Shown here in pieces: positions 45,108-56,678 of a stretch of DNA of 64,000 bases. The stretch spans positions 70,323 to 134,322 of the forward strand of contig MU270040.1 of NCBI GenBank assembly GCA_021432635.1. The letters are read 5' to 3'. The DNA is from Thozetella sp. PMI_491 (Eukaryota > Ascomycota > Sordariomycetes > Chaetosphaeriales > Chaetosphaeriaceae). The position numbers and the translations under genes were made by a program. The stretch's first letter is position 1, and each line of letters opens with the position of its first letter. The notes beneath the pieces are model-generated. The model was not told the DNA's origin. It was given only the letters and a program-made list of their open reading frames with translations, and ran no database searches.

Positions 45108-47734
45108 GTCGATTTAATATCACACACACGTTTGGGATCTGCTCACTGGTTCTCGTCGCGGAGTGAATTCAAGAGTACAAGAGGCAGGGCAGGATGTCGG
45201 GTCCTTATCCAACCCCCCGCTACGTGGCAGGATGAAACGAAAATAAGGTAACTAACTAAGTTAAGGGACCTTTTTCCTATTTCTGATAGCGGCCATGACT
45301 AAGCTCCGGCGTAAGACGACCTATATGGAGATATGCTAATGACTCATAAGCTGGGAGAGCTTGTATCGGGCATGTGTAGGAATTAGTTGAGTTTGCCCAG
45401 AATTTTTGTTAGTTGTGAGAATCAATCGTCTGTGATTTGGGGAAGTAGAAACACTGAGACAATTGTGGTCGCACCCTGCGCTGTGGGGCTTGTGGCGTCC
45501 ACGTCGGCCGCTGAAGCTCAGCGTTCCCCCTGGCCAAAATCAGTAAGCGGGTTCTTTAGTCACCATTATTGTCTATAGGTGCCGACCCGTTGCCATTAGG
45601 GACGCCGCCGGAAGCTGTTCGGAGAAACTGGGTCAAGATTCAAAGATATGGTAGACTAGATAGCAGTGCCCAATCATTTAAGCCACATACGGTACAGCCC
45701 ACACCTTGCATGCTCTGTAGCTTAGCACGAGATAGATCGGCGAGATCTGAGGGCCTGAAAGCCAGCAAACATCTGGTGGCCCTTTTTGGCTCGTTAGTAG
45801 CCCCTTGAACTCACTCGTTGCTGGCCCTGCAAGCTCTCTGTACTTGGACTAATTGCCTTTCCTACAGACGAGAATAGTAATATGAAGAAGTGGCCTTTTG
45901 ATTCCCACACTAACAAACAGATCAATTTTTATATGTAATGATAAGACATAAGCCCGGCGCGCCACAGCTCCTCAGCTCAACTTTCCTGGCTTCAGTTCCA
46001 GACCTCTGGTTCCCTTCACCTAGCAACCCTAGCCGCTTACACGGGATGCGCTACCCTCGTTCCCGTCGGTCTGGATCCATTGAGACCGTGCTGGGTTGGC
46101 TTGGAAGATATACCTTGTGACCGTCCCACACGGCACACCCTGGCACAGATGCCCGCCCAGGTACCTTGACAGAGACACCCCGGGGTATGTAGGGCGCTCC
46201 CGTCAGTCCAGATGCTGCAAGTCCCTGTTGAAGATGGCGACATACATACAGATGCTGAGAGCCCCGTGACTCTCCCCGCATGTCCTAGCATGGCTGGCTC
46301 GTTTGGATCTCCTAGGGCATGCAAAGTGTTGTTGCTAAGGATGTCAAGCGCGCCGCTACAGAAAGACGCGTTCGCAGCGTGTCATTGCTGGTGCCGACGC
46401 CATCGGGATCGCCTGGACATGGTTACCTGCCCGCTCCAACCTTCTCCTGGAGCAATCTAGCCGTCAAGAATGCATAATGATGTGAGGCTAAGTCAGCATT
46501 GGCGTTAGCCACAGTGCAGACGAAAGCAGGACTGATTCGGCCAGCTACTCTGAGTATGGCAGACAGTTGTACGTCGCCATACGACGATCGGTTCTTCCCT
46601 AATGTTAGGCAATTCAGAATGGAACTGTTCTTTGAAAGGTTGCGACGGATATAATCCCGGCAATTGGCGCCACTGCCTAGCCCCCACGGATGGGTAGACG
46701 TCTTGGTGTTACAGGCCGGCGCAACTCGGCCAATCGACAGTTCGGGGGCCTCCCGCCACCCGCTGCCCAGACAATGCTCTAGGCCTGCTAGCTACGAAGT
46801 AGATAGTAGGCGCCCCACGAGGTCGTTCTGTCGATATGCGCGTTGCTGCCCGGGCATCCTTGCGGAGCAGGCTCTCCCCCAGCTTGAGAGGTTCTATCTG
46901 AGCATCTATATCCACTTTGACTCCGCCAGATCCAGTTCCATTCGCCTCCGACTCAATCCATGAAAACTGGCCCCAGACTCCCTCTATGGAGTGCAAAAGG
47001 GGGCGAAGATAAGAGCTTGTACTCATTCGCGTTCAAGAACTGGTAATACACGCGTTGAGGGGGAGAAAGCGGTTGCAAATGAAAGGTACTGCCCTTTTTT
47101 GTCTTTCCTTTTGGAGAGCATAGCAGAAGACCACGACGCCCTGGCGGCATACCAGGCACACCGACCGTTGGAGTTATCCTTCAGCCAGGGGCGGTGCCTT
47201 AGTGGAGGCGCCCGCGTATTGATGCCGTCGGAAGTGGCTCCATATCTCCGTTCCCCAGGTTGTTATCGGATTGCGGGTTGATTCCCGAACTAGCTCGCTA
47301 GCCCACCCCACACCTAGTTTGCATCTTATCACAGGGGAACTTACATACCGCAGCCGCGTAGCCAGTACCGAGAGGCTGGTTAGGGGTCTGCGTGCTTGGA
47401 TCTTGTTTTGAGATGGAGGAGCTGCGTAGAGGGGGTCACATTGGGACGCCCATCGAGTGCTTGCCATCGGAACTGAGCCCCTCCCCATTTTCGGAGTCAT
47501 AATGATAAACCGCCGCGGTTCCCCTCCGTCGCCACTCGCGCCTTATCAGATATCGGTTTACTGCAAAACATCCCGGACCCCTAGAGCACTTATATGACCT
47601 GAAGTGTATAGGAGCAGGCCTCAGTTGTCATTCTATTTAATCAACTTTGGCGCCCTCCTCCTTGCCTGCTTGCTACCCCTGCAGAGACCCGTATCTTCTC
47701 GTGACGCGCATAGGAACCGCACCACCGCGACACG
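45108..47734. other. Long intergenic tract
   Basis: Holds the acetyltransferase promoter and, near the right end, the NCS1 permease promoter with a TATATGA-like element about 145 bp upstream of its start. I find no gene in between; open frames are short and overlap on many frames. Confidence 0.45.
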
Positions 47735-49624
47735 ATGGGCCGCATCACGGAAGCACTCAAGCCGTTTGAGGTCAAGCACAAGCAGGCCCAGTACGCTGCC
47801 CAGGGTACTACTGGATGGGCGAACCGAGATATTTATCCCGTCATCCCGGAGCATTGGACCTATTCATCATGGGCGTACTTCGTCTACTGGGCAACGGCAG
47901 GTATCTGCATTAGCTCGTATACACTGGGCAGCAGCATGATCGGGATTGGCCTCACAGCTGGCCAGGCTGTTGGCGGCGTTCTCCTTGCGACAGGCCTGAG
48001 CTCTCTCCTTAGTTACTTCACCGGCGCGATGGGCCGGATTCATCGCGTTGGATTCTTCATGAACTGTCGCACAACCTTCGGCCTGTGGGGGTACGTGCCG
48101 TCTTCTCCCTCATTCAACGGGTTGTCGGTTTGACTGCTAACCAACACAATCTATACAGAGCTAACTTCATGATCGTGCTCAACGTCTTCGGAAGTATCAT
48201 CTACTTCGGTGTCCAATCATATTACGGCGGGCAGGCGGTGGTCGTCATTTTGAACTCGATCTTCCCGTCCTTCCTGAATCTCCCTAATACGCTTCCTGAG
48301 AGGTGTGTGCCAAGCTTGTCTCCTGCTCATCCTTCCGATGTCTTAGTTTCGCATCATCCGACTATTTTGGACCGGGACGCTGACACAGTGAACTAGTGCT
48401 TTCATCACAACACAGGCCCTCATTGGATTCCTTCTGTACTTCGTCTTCTACGTGCCGTGCATCTTCATTCCCGCCTGGCAGATCCACAAATGGCTATACC
48501 CCAACTTTGTCGTCACTTGCGCCGCCTTCGCTGGCATTCTCGGGGTATGTTGTGTTGCCCACTGCAGCTTGCGAGAGGGAAGACTCAGGGCATTCAATCT
48601 CATGCTGACTTTGCCTTTCCAGTACTTCATTCATGCCAATGGCGGCGCTGGCTCGCTGCTCAGCACGCTGAGCTCGGCTGTCGAGATCACCGAGACCGAC
48701 AGGGCCTTTGCGATGCTGTCCAGCATCAGCTCTATCGGAGGTGCATACACTGGTGGCACGGTCCGTGTCTCTGACTGGACTCGCTTTGCCAAGACCCGCC
48801 GAGCTCCGATTGTTCCCATCATCATCGCGATGCCCCTTACCGTCACCCTGGGTGCCCTGGTTGGCGTTCTTGTCACCTCTTCTGCTTACGACATTTACGG
48901 CGAGGTGCTCTGGAACCCGCTCATCCTACTGCAGCACCTGCAGGCCGTGTCGTACACGCCCGCCTGCCGCGCTGGAACCTTCTTTGCGGGCTGTGGTCTC
49001 CTTTCCAGCCAGATCTTCGAGAACATTACGCAGAACGGATTCACCAACGGCATGGACATCGCCGGCCTGATGCCGCGTTACTTCGACATGCGCCGTGGCC
49101 TGATGCTGATCTGCGTCTTGGGCATCCTCATCCAGCCCTGGCGCATGCTGACCCAGGCTGTCACCTTCCTGACGGTCCTGTCTGCCTTCGGCGTCTTCTG
49201 GGCCCCGATGACTGGCATCATGATCGCGGATTTCTGGATCATCCGCAAGCGGAAGCTGATCATGGCCGATCTCTACAAGGAGGGTGGGATCTACTGGTAC
49301 TCGCATGGCTGGAACTGGAGGGCGTTTGCTGCTTTCTTTATCGCCATTGCGCCGTCGATGCCGGGTCTCGTCGCCACTGTGGGCGGGTACACTCTCTCCA
49401 ACGGATGGTTCCGTATCTACTACCTCGCATATTTCGTGGGGATGGCGATTGGCTTTGTTCTGTACCTGATCATCTGCCACTTCTTCCCTCCAGAGGGCCT
49501 CGGTATCCAGGAGGATCTTGACGCCGGTGATGTCATTGAGGGAGAGCAAGGAATGCAGGAGACCTCTGGCGGCGAGGAGGGTAAGGGGGCATGGGTGTCT
49601 GATACCTCCGTGCCTGCGGTTTAA
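47735..49624 (+). CDS. NCS1-family nucleobase/allantoin-type permease
   Basis: Predicted plasma-membrane cation symporter of the NCS1 (Fur/Fcy) family, 549 aa, about 12 spans. Four exons: 47735-48090, 48159-48302, 48397-48544 and 48623-49624. The N-terminal signature WANRDIYPVIPEHWTYSSWAYFVYW, then GICISSYTLGSSMI, is typical of Fur-type uracil/allantoin/purine carriers. GANFMIVLNVFGSIIYFGVQSYYGGQ holds the conserved TM3 substrate-site residues, and GGAYTGGTVRVSDWTRFAK in the middle matches the conserved TM6-8 region. The acidic C-tail (EEDLDAGDVIEGEQGM) could carry ubiquitination and endocytosis signals, as in other Fur transporters. The exact substrate cannot be read. The gene converges on the AA9 gene, with only 143 bp between the stop codons. 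Confidence 0.93.
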
Positions 49625-49767
49625 GGCTAACACCGCAACACTTGCTATGGTTTGGTAGATACCGGTACTATAGTCGTGATCTCCCGAGGGATCATTCGAA
49701 AAATTGAATACAGTGATCGCACTTTGCAGTACCACATTCCCGCCACTATATTCATACATAAAGTTGC

Positions 49768-50803
49768 TCAGTTACCAAGCGGAAGAGGGCAGCTGAAAAT
49801 ATTCGGCCCTGGGATCGAATAGTTGCCAGCTACCGTTGGGGGCTGTTAGCGGGGAGGACAGGACGAAGGGGCAGCTTGAAGACTACTCACGCTTCCAAAC
49901 GTCAAAAAGTATGCCCGGGTCATCAGCCCGATATGCGCCTGGAAAGCTAACTAACTTCGTCGGTAGCACGTTGCCAGGGCCAGACACGTTAAGCTGATGG
50001 CACGATGGATAGAGTTCAGCGCCACCAAGCGTCTGGGCAGTATGAAGAGAGATAATCTCGTGGCGAACCAAATAGTACCCAGGCTGCAGACACGAGGGAA
50101 TTGTGTAGTTCACGCCGGTGCTTAGATCGTGCATGAGAGGAGTCTGTTTTCATCAGTAAGTCTGGCAAGGATTGAAAGTTCAGACAGTCCAGATCTCGTA
50201 CCGTTGCCCATTTGTCATTTGGATAGACTTGATCAGTCGAATGGCGGCCATCTTGCTGTATCTTGAAAAACACTGGTCTGAAATATAGGGTAAGCGACTC
50301 TTCCTTCAGTCCGAATGCGCGCGGAGCACTAACTGGGTCCCAGGTAGCCAATCCTGGCAGCCCGTATCAGGGCACCTCGCCATATAGGTGAGCACAGGCC
50401 CCATGTGTGTGACTTGCCAGAGCGTCCACTTCAGATTAACGGTAGACCCAGCTGCGGCTGGAGCATGAAGGGGTGCCGGTTGAGATCCATTAACACCCTT
50501 GGCGCTGATTCCTCCGCACTGGAGATCGATCGATGTAATATTCTGGACGGGGCCATTGGAGGTGATTTTACGGGAGATGCGCAAGGGGGCCTCAGCCCCT
50601 AGGGGTGGATCTTGGTATGGTTGATAGAACTAGCGGGGTTGGGCAGTGAGTAAAGAGCGACCAGGTAAATAGAGGAGGCTTGCGAGCATGATGAATAGGA
50701 ACGCACTGACTTGGTAAAACTGGCCGTTGATAGTCGCGTTGTCTACATAGCCATGCGAAACAACGGTAGTAACGGCAGACAGCAGAACCAGGAGCCACTT
50801 CAT
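49768..50803 (-). CDS. AA9 lytic polysaccharide monooxygenase
   Basis: Copper-dependent secreted enzyme that oxidatively cleaves cellulose or related glucans. Five exons, 50711-50803, 50334-50629, 50202-50277, 49891-50143 and 49768-49829, give 259 aa. Signal peptide MKWLLVLLSAVTTVVS is followed directly by His17 (HGYV), the mature N-terminal copper-brace residue. Other hallmarks are NGQFYQFYQPYQDP, RISRKI, the second copper His in QVTHMGPVLTYMARCPD, PVFFKIQQDG, YYLVRHEIISLH with GAELYPSCHQLNV, and the axial Tyr in NYSIPGPNIF. There is no cellulose-binding module. The last intron needs acceptor CGGTAG at 49830-49831; using the nearer CAG at 49843 breaks the IPGP frame. Converges on the NCS1 gene. 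Activity would be paired with a reductant source such as cellobiose dehydrogenase, not in this window. Confidence 0.93.
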
Positions 50804-52062
50804 GGCTGCTTAGAAACTCTTTAGAGCTGAGTTGACAGTTAAGATGTTGGGACTTAATTGCCCTTGCTCTACTCTTGTTCGTGAGATCTAGCAACCCTAA
50901 GTAGGCGAATCCTAAACAGCCTGAAAGGCGAGCAGGAACGCTCCAACTGACAGTTACGGACCGTTGTGCCGGGCAGTATATTAGTCGGTATCCGCTGTGT
51001 AAGAGGTAGAAAAGGAGGAGGGCGCTAGGCGATGTAGATCACTGTGCTATGTAGCATTGCTGTGACCCTGGCACGCGGCTCTCCGCGTTGTCAACATAGA
51101 CCTTCCGTTTCAATCCCGGCTTTAGGAGTTCTCACCCATATTAACCGCTGGTAAGCTCGCAAATGAAACTGTATCCCCAGCGGATCTGGTTAACATAGTG
51201 CAACAAGCCTTGGGTGACAACTGAAACGTGGCATCGAAAACAAAGCTGAGGTGCCTTAGACGTCATTCATTCTCTGGCAAATATTTTCTCCTGCAAACAA
51301 TTACGAATCTTTTATAGCATCCTAATCAATTACTACACGAGACTAAACTCTGTGGATATTTATTCGTAATTTCTGCAACCTAGACTCCTAGTGTATTGGT
51401 GGACCGTTACACGACCATTAACAGGAGCATGATCGACACGTTCGTTTACGAAACTGCTGAGTCTGACTTGGTCCTCTGAATCAAGGGTGCTGCCGCCAAG
51501 TCAGTTTGGTCACGAAGCCACAACCCTAACCCTAGACACAATGCAGTCCCACATTTAGCCCCCAGGGGGCTGTCGACACGTACCTACCTACCTACGTTGG
51601 TGACATTTAACAAAGATTTGTCTAAATCCTAAGCAGCATTTTGCTTGGTGTATTCTGTTGTGGGAGCCGTAGGGACGGGAAAATATTGGACCGAGAAGTC
51701 GCACACATGTCGCGGGATGGCGGCTACCGGGAGCATAGGCTTATGCGCGACACGAACTGCCCCAGAGGGGAATGTGAGGTCATCTTGTCTGCGCGCTGGG
51801 AATAGCTTCATGATGGTAAAAGGTACAAGGGGCCGATATTTTACCCAAACGGCTGCGGCCGAGGAGACCGGTGCGGGGTAAATTACCACAAGTTACGCAT
51901 CATGTGCAGGCGCGACTGGGCGATTTGGCTGGCAGGAAGCCTGCGCACGGACCATATTTGTCAAATTCTGCCCGCCACATCATTTCAGCAACCTCACGTT
52001 TTCGTAACTTCCCCCCCTGCCTCCCGCCCAACGCCAACGCTCTGGGCTGCGCACCATCATCC
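50804..52062. other. Intergenic tract with telomere-like motif
   Basis: Contains the AA9 promoter and the region before the zinc-finger gene. From 51300 to 51420 the sequence is AT-rich. AACCCTAACCCTAG lies at 51522-51535, two telomere-type units. CCTA tandem units occur at about 51584-51594. No gene is seen. Confidence 0.5.
51522..51535. repeat. Two telomere-type CCCTAA units
   Basis: AACCCTAACCCTAG, i.e. two TTAGGG-complement units inside the chromosome. This may be a promoter telobox for the downstream zinc-finger gene or chance; too short for a telomere relic. Confidence 0.5.
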
Positions 52063-53608
52063 ATGAACGTTCCCCAGCCCAGCGCACACCCGTCTGTAAC
52101 GCCAAACAGCATCTCTGAACTGCCGTCTGGAATAGGACCCGTGCGGCCGAAGCACAAGATGGGTCGTAAGTACGACCACAACATCCGGCGCCACTTTGTC
52201 GACGTCGACAAGGGCGATGCCGTGTACAACCGCGCCCGCTGCAACTACTGCCTCAAGGACATCGCCGCCACTGCCTCGACGCTGCAGCGTCATCTAAATT
52301 CCTGTCGTCCCTACAAGGAGAGCGCTGGATCTGTAAGTTGCCTCGTGTTGATGCCGTCCATCTTGAGGCGATGGTGAGAGCAATGCTGATGTCCCATGCT
52401 CCAGGTGTCTCAAGTTCAGCCCAGCCCTGTCGCTGCGCCCAGTATGGCACTGGATTTCCCCTCAAACCACGTGTTTGATGGTATTGACACCCCTCTTAGT
52501 TGCTACCCATCCACAGGAGCGTGCTGGCCCCACGCCACAGAGTAAGCCCACCATCCCTTGAAGGTCACCTATTGGGCCGGGCTAACCGCAAGTCCGCGGC
52601 AGAACGGCGACCGACTGCTGGTGAGTCGTTGACGTTGATGAGCATCTGTGCTCGCTTCGGCTGACCTCTTGTAGCTAGGAAGAGTGGTGGCCCGATTCGG
52701 ACACCTGTGACCCCCGGTGGCCCTGTCCGCAAGGCTGTATGTCTCCCCTTTGGACGGCCCGAGCGAGCACGGTGCTAACACGAGATAGTGCAACCTTTGC
52801 AACGCCGATCACCTTGCCGAGGACTGCTGGTTCCGAGCAAGTGACAATGTTTGTCTTCGTGCTGTGTTCTCTCTTGTACTCTTGGCTAACTCGTGCTAGA
52901 ACGACGGTGTATGCACCAAATCTAGACCCACTGATCCCCCGGTATCCACCTCACTAACCTGATACTTCCGACGTAGACAACATGCGAGTATGGCTCAACA
53001 AAGGTATGTCTTCTCTCCATCCGATAATTTTGAAGTTAATTGACCAAATCTGTAGTACTACGAAAACGAGGAGAACGTATGAGCGACCCATCCCCGGGCG
53101 GGCGATCCACTCATCCATCCTCCCTCAGCCATCGTCCGCCGTTAATGTCAGCGCTAATATTGGTTCCATTCTAGTATTGGCTCAAGCAGCATGCCCGCCT
53201 GCAGATCGAAGCCGGCGTAAGTTTCCACCCAGCTAGATCTACATCCGCATGCTAATCTGGAATAGAATGCCTTGGAGCGCGCTATCGTGAGTTGTTTCAC
53301 TTTCTAGCACTTGTTTTGTCAACCGACTGACAGCTTCTTCCCACCACAAGGCCGCGCGCAAGAAAGCTAGCGTAAGGACAATGAGCCCTTCCTCCTACTG
53401 CCACTGGAGCTGACAAGCGATCTAGACTGGCGATGCGGATCTCCAGCGTCGCATGAATGACGGGAGGGTATGTCCCTGCTGAGCTGTCCCGACAGTGACT
53501 TTCGCTTACCCAAACTAGGATCAAGTCAACCAGGCGGTGTCCTTCGGATGGAACAACCAGGACTATCCGCTCCCGGCCCCGATGCCCAATATGGGTGATC
53601 AAGCGTAG
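52063..53608 (+). CDS. BED/C2H2-like zinc finger and zinc-knuckle protein, about 14 exons
   Basis: Predicted nuclear nucleic-acid-binding protein of about 257 aa. Fourteen exons read in one frame: 52063-52332, 52405-52470, 52517-52541, 52603-52620, 52675-52736, 52789-52848, 52900-52908, 52977-53003, 53056-53076, 53175-53216, 53266-53286, 53351-53371, 53426-53467 and 53519-53608. Exon 1 encodes HNIRRHF, then CNYCLKDI...TLQRHLNSC, a C-x2-C...H-x4-C BED-like finger. Exon 6 encodes CNLCNADHLAEDC, a C-x2-C-x3-H-x4-C zinc knuckle. Later exons give a charged helical stretch (YYENEEN, YWLKQHARLQIEAG, NALERAI, AARKKAS) that fits a coiled coil. Exons 2, 3 and 7 borders are uncertain (exon 7 would be a 9-nt microexon; the exon 2 donor GTGTTT is weak). 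The rest use good consensus sites. Start at the first ATG before a Pro/Ser-rich leader. Confidence 0.7.
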
Positions 53609-54442
53609 GAGGCTTGACCGACAACCCACGAGTGGACACGTGGGCTCCAAGGCGGGGCGGTCCGCCTGAACCCCGCGGGCCAAGCAAAATAAGAACACAG
53701 TCGTGTCGGCGGCCGGACTTATTGGTTCTAAATTGCGACCGGAAGTGGAAGTAGCTTGTGAAGAGAGCTATCGGCGGATTTGCGTGGAGTTGATGCCCGC
53801 TCGTATGCGAGCGCGAGACTGTTGCCATTCTCCGAAGGACCGTTCTCACGAGGTTCAGGCCAAGGAGAGCAGTCAGTGTGTACCTTTTTGACATTTTTCC
53901 TTTACCGCAGGTCTTTGAAGTCGGTATGACTTCACTTCCGAGATTGCTGCAGGCTGGGAGGGAGTGTTGGGGAGTTTAGGGAATTGTAATCAGCACCAGC
54001 TACGACCCGAGGGACAGAAAAGCTTGCCGGCTAGGGAGCTTCACTTCGCGCCTGTTGTTTTTGCTTTCTACCTTCATTAGGTACTTCATGAGCGGGAAGA
54101 AACGACATATATCACATTTTCACATATCTGAGCTGCTGCTCCAAAAAGCGCTCAAGACGCCCTGTGTGGGCTCCCTTGATGAGGGCGGGTGAATTGTAGC
54201 TGGTCAAATTTTGAATCGGTAATGGCGCTTGAATATCGAGTACAAGTACCCTGTGACATAAGCGGCTGAGCTCTTAGCCTCGTCGTTCGCCAACAAGGCA
54301 CTCAGCCGGGCGAAACCCTCGGTCGCGCAACGCCAGAAGATAAGACGGGCAGACTTTCAGCCTGAGCCACAAAACCAAGCAACACCGTCGCATAGCTGCA
54401 ACTTGCAAAGGAGGCCGATATGAGAACCCAAGATTGACTGCG
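53609..54442. other. Intergenic region
   Basis: Holds the 3' flank of the zinc-finger gene and the promoter of the cytochrome P450. No strong TATA, repeat or extra gene is visible. Confidence 0.5.
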
Positions 54443-56185
54443 ATGAGGACCATCAGCTACGCATCATTAGTGGCATCAGTGGTGGTCGTCTACGTTGTGT
54501 ATCTAGCCACCGTCGCTCTGCATCGGCTTCTATTTCACCCGTTGGCCAAGTTTCCTGGACCCAGGCTCGCCGCCGTCACGAGGCTTTACGAAGCGTATTA
54601 CGATCTCGCCTTGGGCGGTAGGTACACGCACAAGATCGCTGAGCTCCATGAGCAATATGGTTCGTCCTCATGATTGTTCTCCCCGCTACGGGTGGAATAA
54701 TCCTCCCGCTTGGGTTAGATGCATAGCTTACTAGTGTTAGGACCCATCATCCGCATTAGTCCTTATGAGCTGCACATACATGATTCCCACTATTATGACA
54801 AGTTTTACCGGGACGATTCGCGTAGCAATAAGTATGCATGGACCTATGATGCCGTCGGAGCCAAGGATGTAGCCATCTCCACAGCCGATCACGAGGCACA
54901 CAGAAGACGGCGAGCTCCATTCACTCCTTTCTTCTCGAAGCCAGCAGTGAGTTCGCGCGTCGACTTTATCCAGGCCACTGTGGACAAATTGGGTGAACGT
55001 ATCGATGGATTTGTCGATTCTGAGGAGGTGCTCAACCTCGGCGCAGCGTATAGCGCCTTGACGAGCGACATCGCCACTGAATTTACGCTAGGTGAGAGCA
55101 ACCATAACCTCGACCAGGACAATTTCAACGAGGATATGGCCGTTATCCTACAGAGCATGGGGACCATTTGGCGCTGGACAAAGCATTTTTGGTTTGTTGG
55201 GCCGCTCGTGAGAGGCATGCCCATGGGCGTGGCCGAGAAGATCGTGGATTCGAAGATGCGGGCATTCCTCTCCTATCTCATGGTAAGTATCGCGTTAACG
55301 CACTGGCAGGAATCGACGGAGCTGATATGGTAATAGGTACTCACTTCTCAGGTCTGCGACCTGATGACAGCGCATGTCTCAGGCCAACGTTTCGTCAGCG
55401 CCCGCCCCAACCTAGTTGATGTGATTCTGTCGTCAAAGCATCTCTTGGACAGCGAGAAGAGCGTCCGGCGCGTTGCCGACGAGATAAGTGCTGTGACTTC
55501 AGCCGGATTCGAGACCACAGCTTTGGCCTTGCGCATGACCTCCTACCACCTATACACCCACCCGTCCGTGCTCGCCCGCCTCCGGGCAGAGCTGAGACAG
55601 CTCACGAACACGCTTCCGCCGGGCGAGAGGCCGACATGGACGCAGCTAAGTCAGCTGCCGTATCTGACAGCCGTGATCATGGAGGGCCTCCGGCTTAGCA
55701 CGGGGCTGGTCACCCGGATGGCGCGTGTGTCCCGCGACGAGATCCGGTATGGCGCATGGAAGATCCCCGCGGGCACGCCAGTCGGCATGACCACCATCCT
55801 CATGCACTATGACGAGAGTATCTTCCACGACGCCAAGAAGTTCGATCCCCAGCGCTTCGTCGACCAAGAGGAGCGTTGGAAGCTGGAGAAGTATTTCGCC
55901 CCCTTTTCTCGTGGCTCACGCATGTGCTTAGGAATGCAGTAAGTGCTCCCCAGGCAGAGTCCTAGGGGGAGTGTTTTCATGATCGTGCTGACTGAGTCGT
56001 TTACCCGTAGTCTTGCGTGGGCCGAGCTGTACCTGACTCTTGCCATGGTTGTGTCGCGATTCGACTTTGAGTTCGTGGATACCGGACCCGAAGATGTGGA
56101 GTTTCATACAGATCAGTTCGTCTTCGGACCGAAGGGCACGAACGGCATCAAGGCGATTGCGAAGCAATGGGAATGGGCTAGCTAA
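54443..56185 (+). CDS. Cytochrome P450 monooxygenase
   Basis: Heme-thiolate monooxygenase, ER-anchored, 506 aa; substrate unknown. Four exons, 54443-54659, 54741-55282, 55352-55938 and 56011-56185, join in phases 1, 0 and 2. An N-terminal hydrophobic anchor ([19 protein letters not shown]) is followed by the proline-rich hinge [26 protein letters not shown], the I-helix [13 protein letters not shown] (AGxxTT type), the ExxR motif EGLRLS, and heme-binding [11 protein letters not shown], whose Cys ligands the heme, are all intact. The last two heme-region residues are split by intron 3 (CA/T gives His after Met). The overall phrasing resembles fungal secondary-metabolism P450s of the trichodiene-oxygenase/benzoate-like type (inference). 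A broken transcription-factor remnant lies 0.5 kb downstream, but no backbone synthase is present, so a cluster is not supported. Confidence 0.93.
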
Positions 56186-56678
56186 GAGTCAAGATATGAG
56201 CGTCAGTGGTCTTAGGGGCGGAGGTTAGAGTTCTTCACCTGGAGCGTATAGTACAAACAAATGATAGTCTAATTCATGTTCTACAGGACTCATACACGTA
56301 CTACTGCCACTTCTTGTACGAGTATCGTTCGTCCGGGGCCGGAAGTAGTCATGTCCTACTCCTTTGTCTCTTTTGTAAGGTGCCCGGCCGCTTGATCAGC
56401 CGCAATCTGAACCTCCCATATCTTCATAACCTTTGTGATGGTAGGTCAAGATTTCACGCGGTTAATCTAGGCGGTATAATGCACGCTTTTATCCAACTCA
56501 GCTGCTTCGAGCTCCGCAGCGATCATAGGTAATATAGCGATCCAGTTCAAAAATATGAGCCCAGGCAGGACGGAGCTCCATCATCAGCCGCGACCTCGCG
56601 GTCTAGGCATCCCAACAGAGGACAGCGTGTACAGGCGCCACCAACTCCGGCCCGCAGAGATTCACCCGGTATCTTGCC
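56186..56678. other. Intergenic region after P450
   Basis: AT-richer than the coding flanks, holding the P450 3' end. A short plus-strand frame from 56555 does not show a zinc cluster or splice into the downstream remnant convincingly. Confidence 0.45.

Noticed and set aside
48926-49759. 277-codon minus-strand frame antisense to the NCS1 permease
   Set aside because: Composition is His/Asp/Glu-rich, as expected for the complement of a membrane-protein gene.
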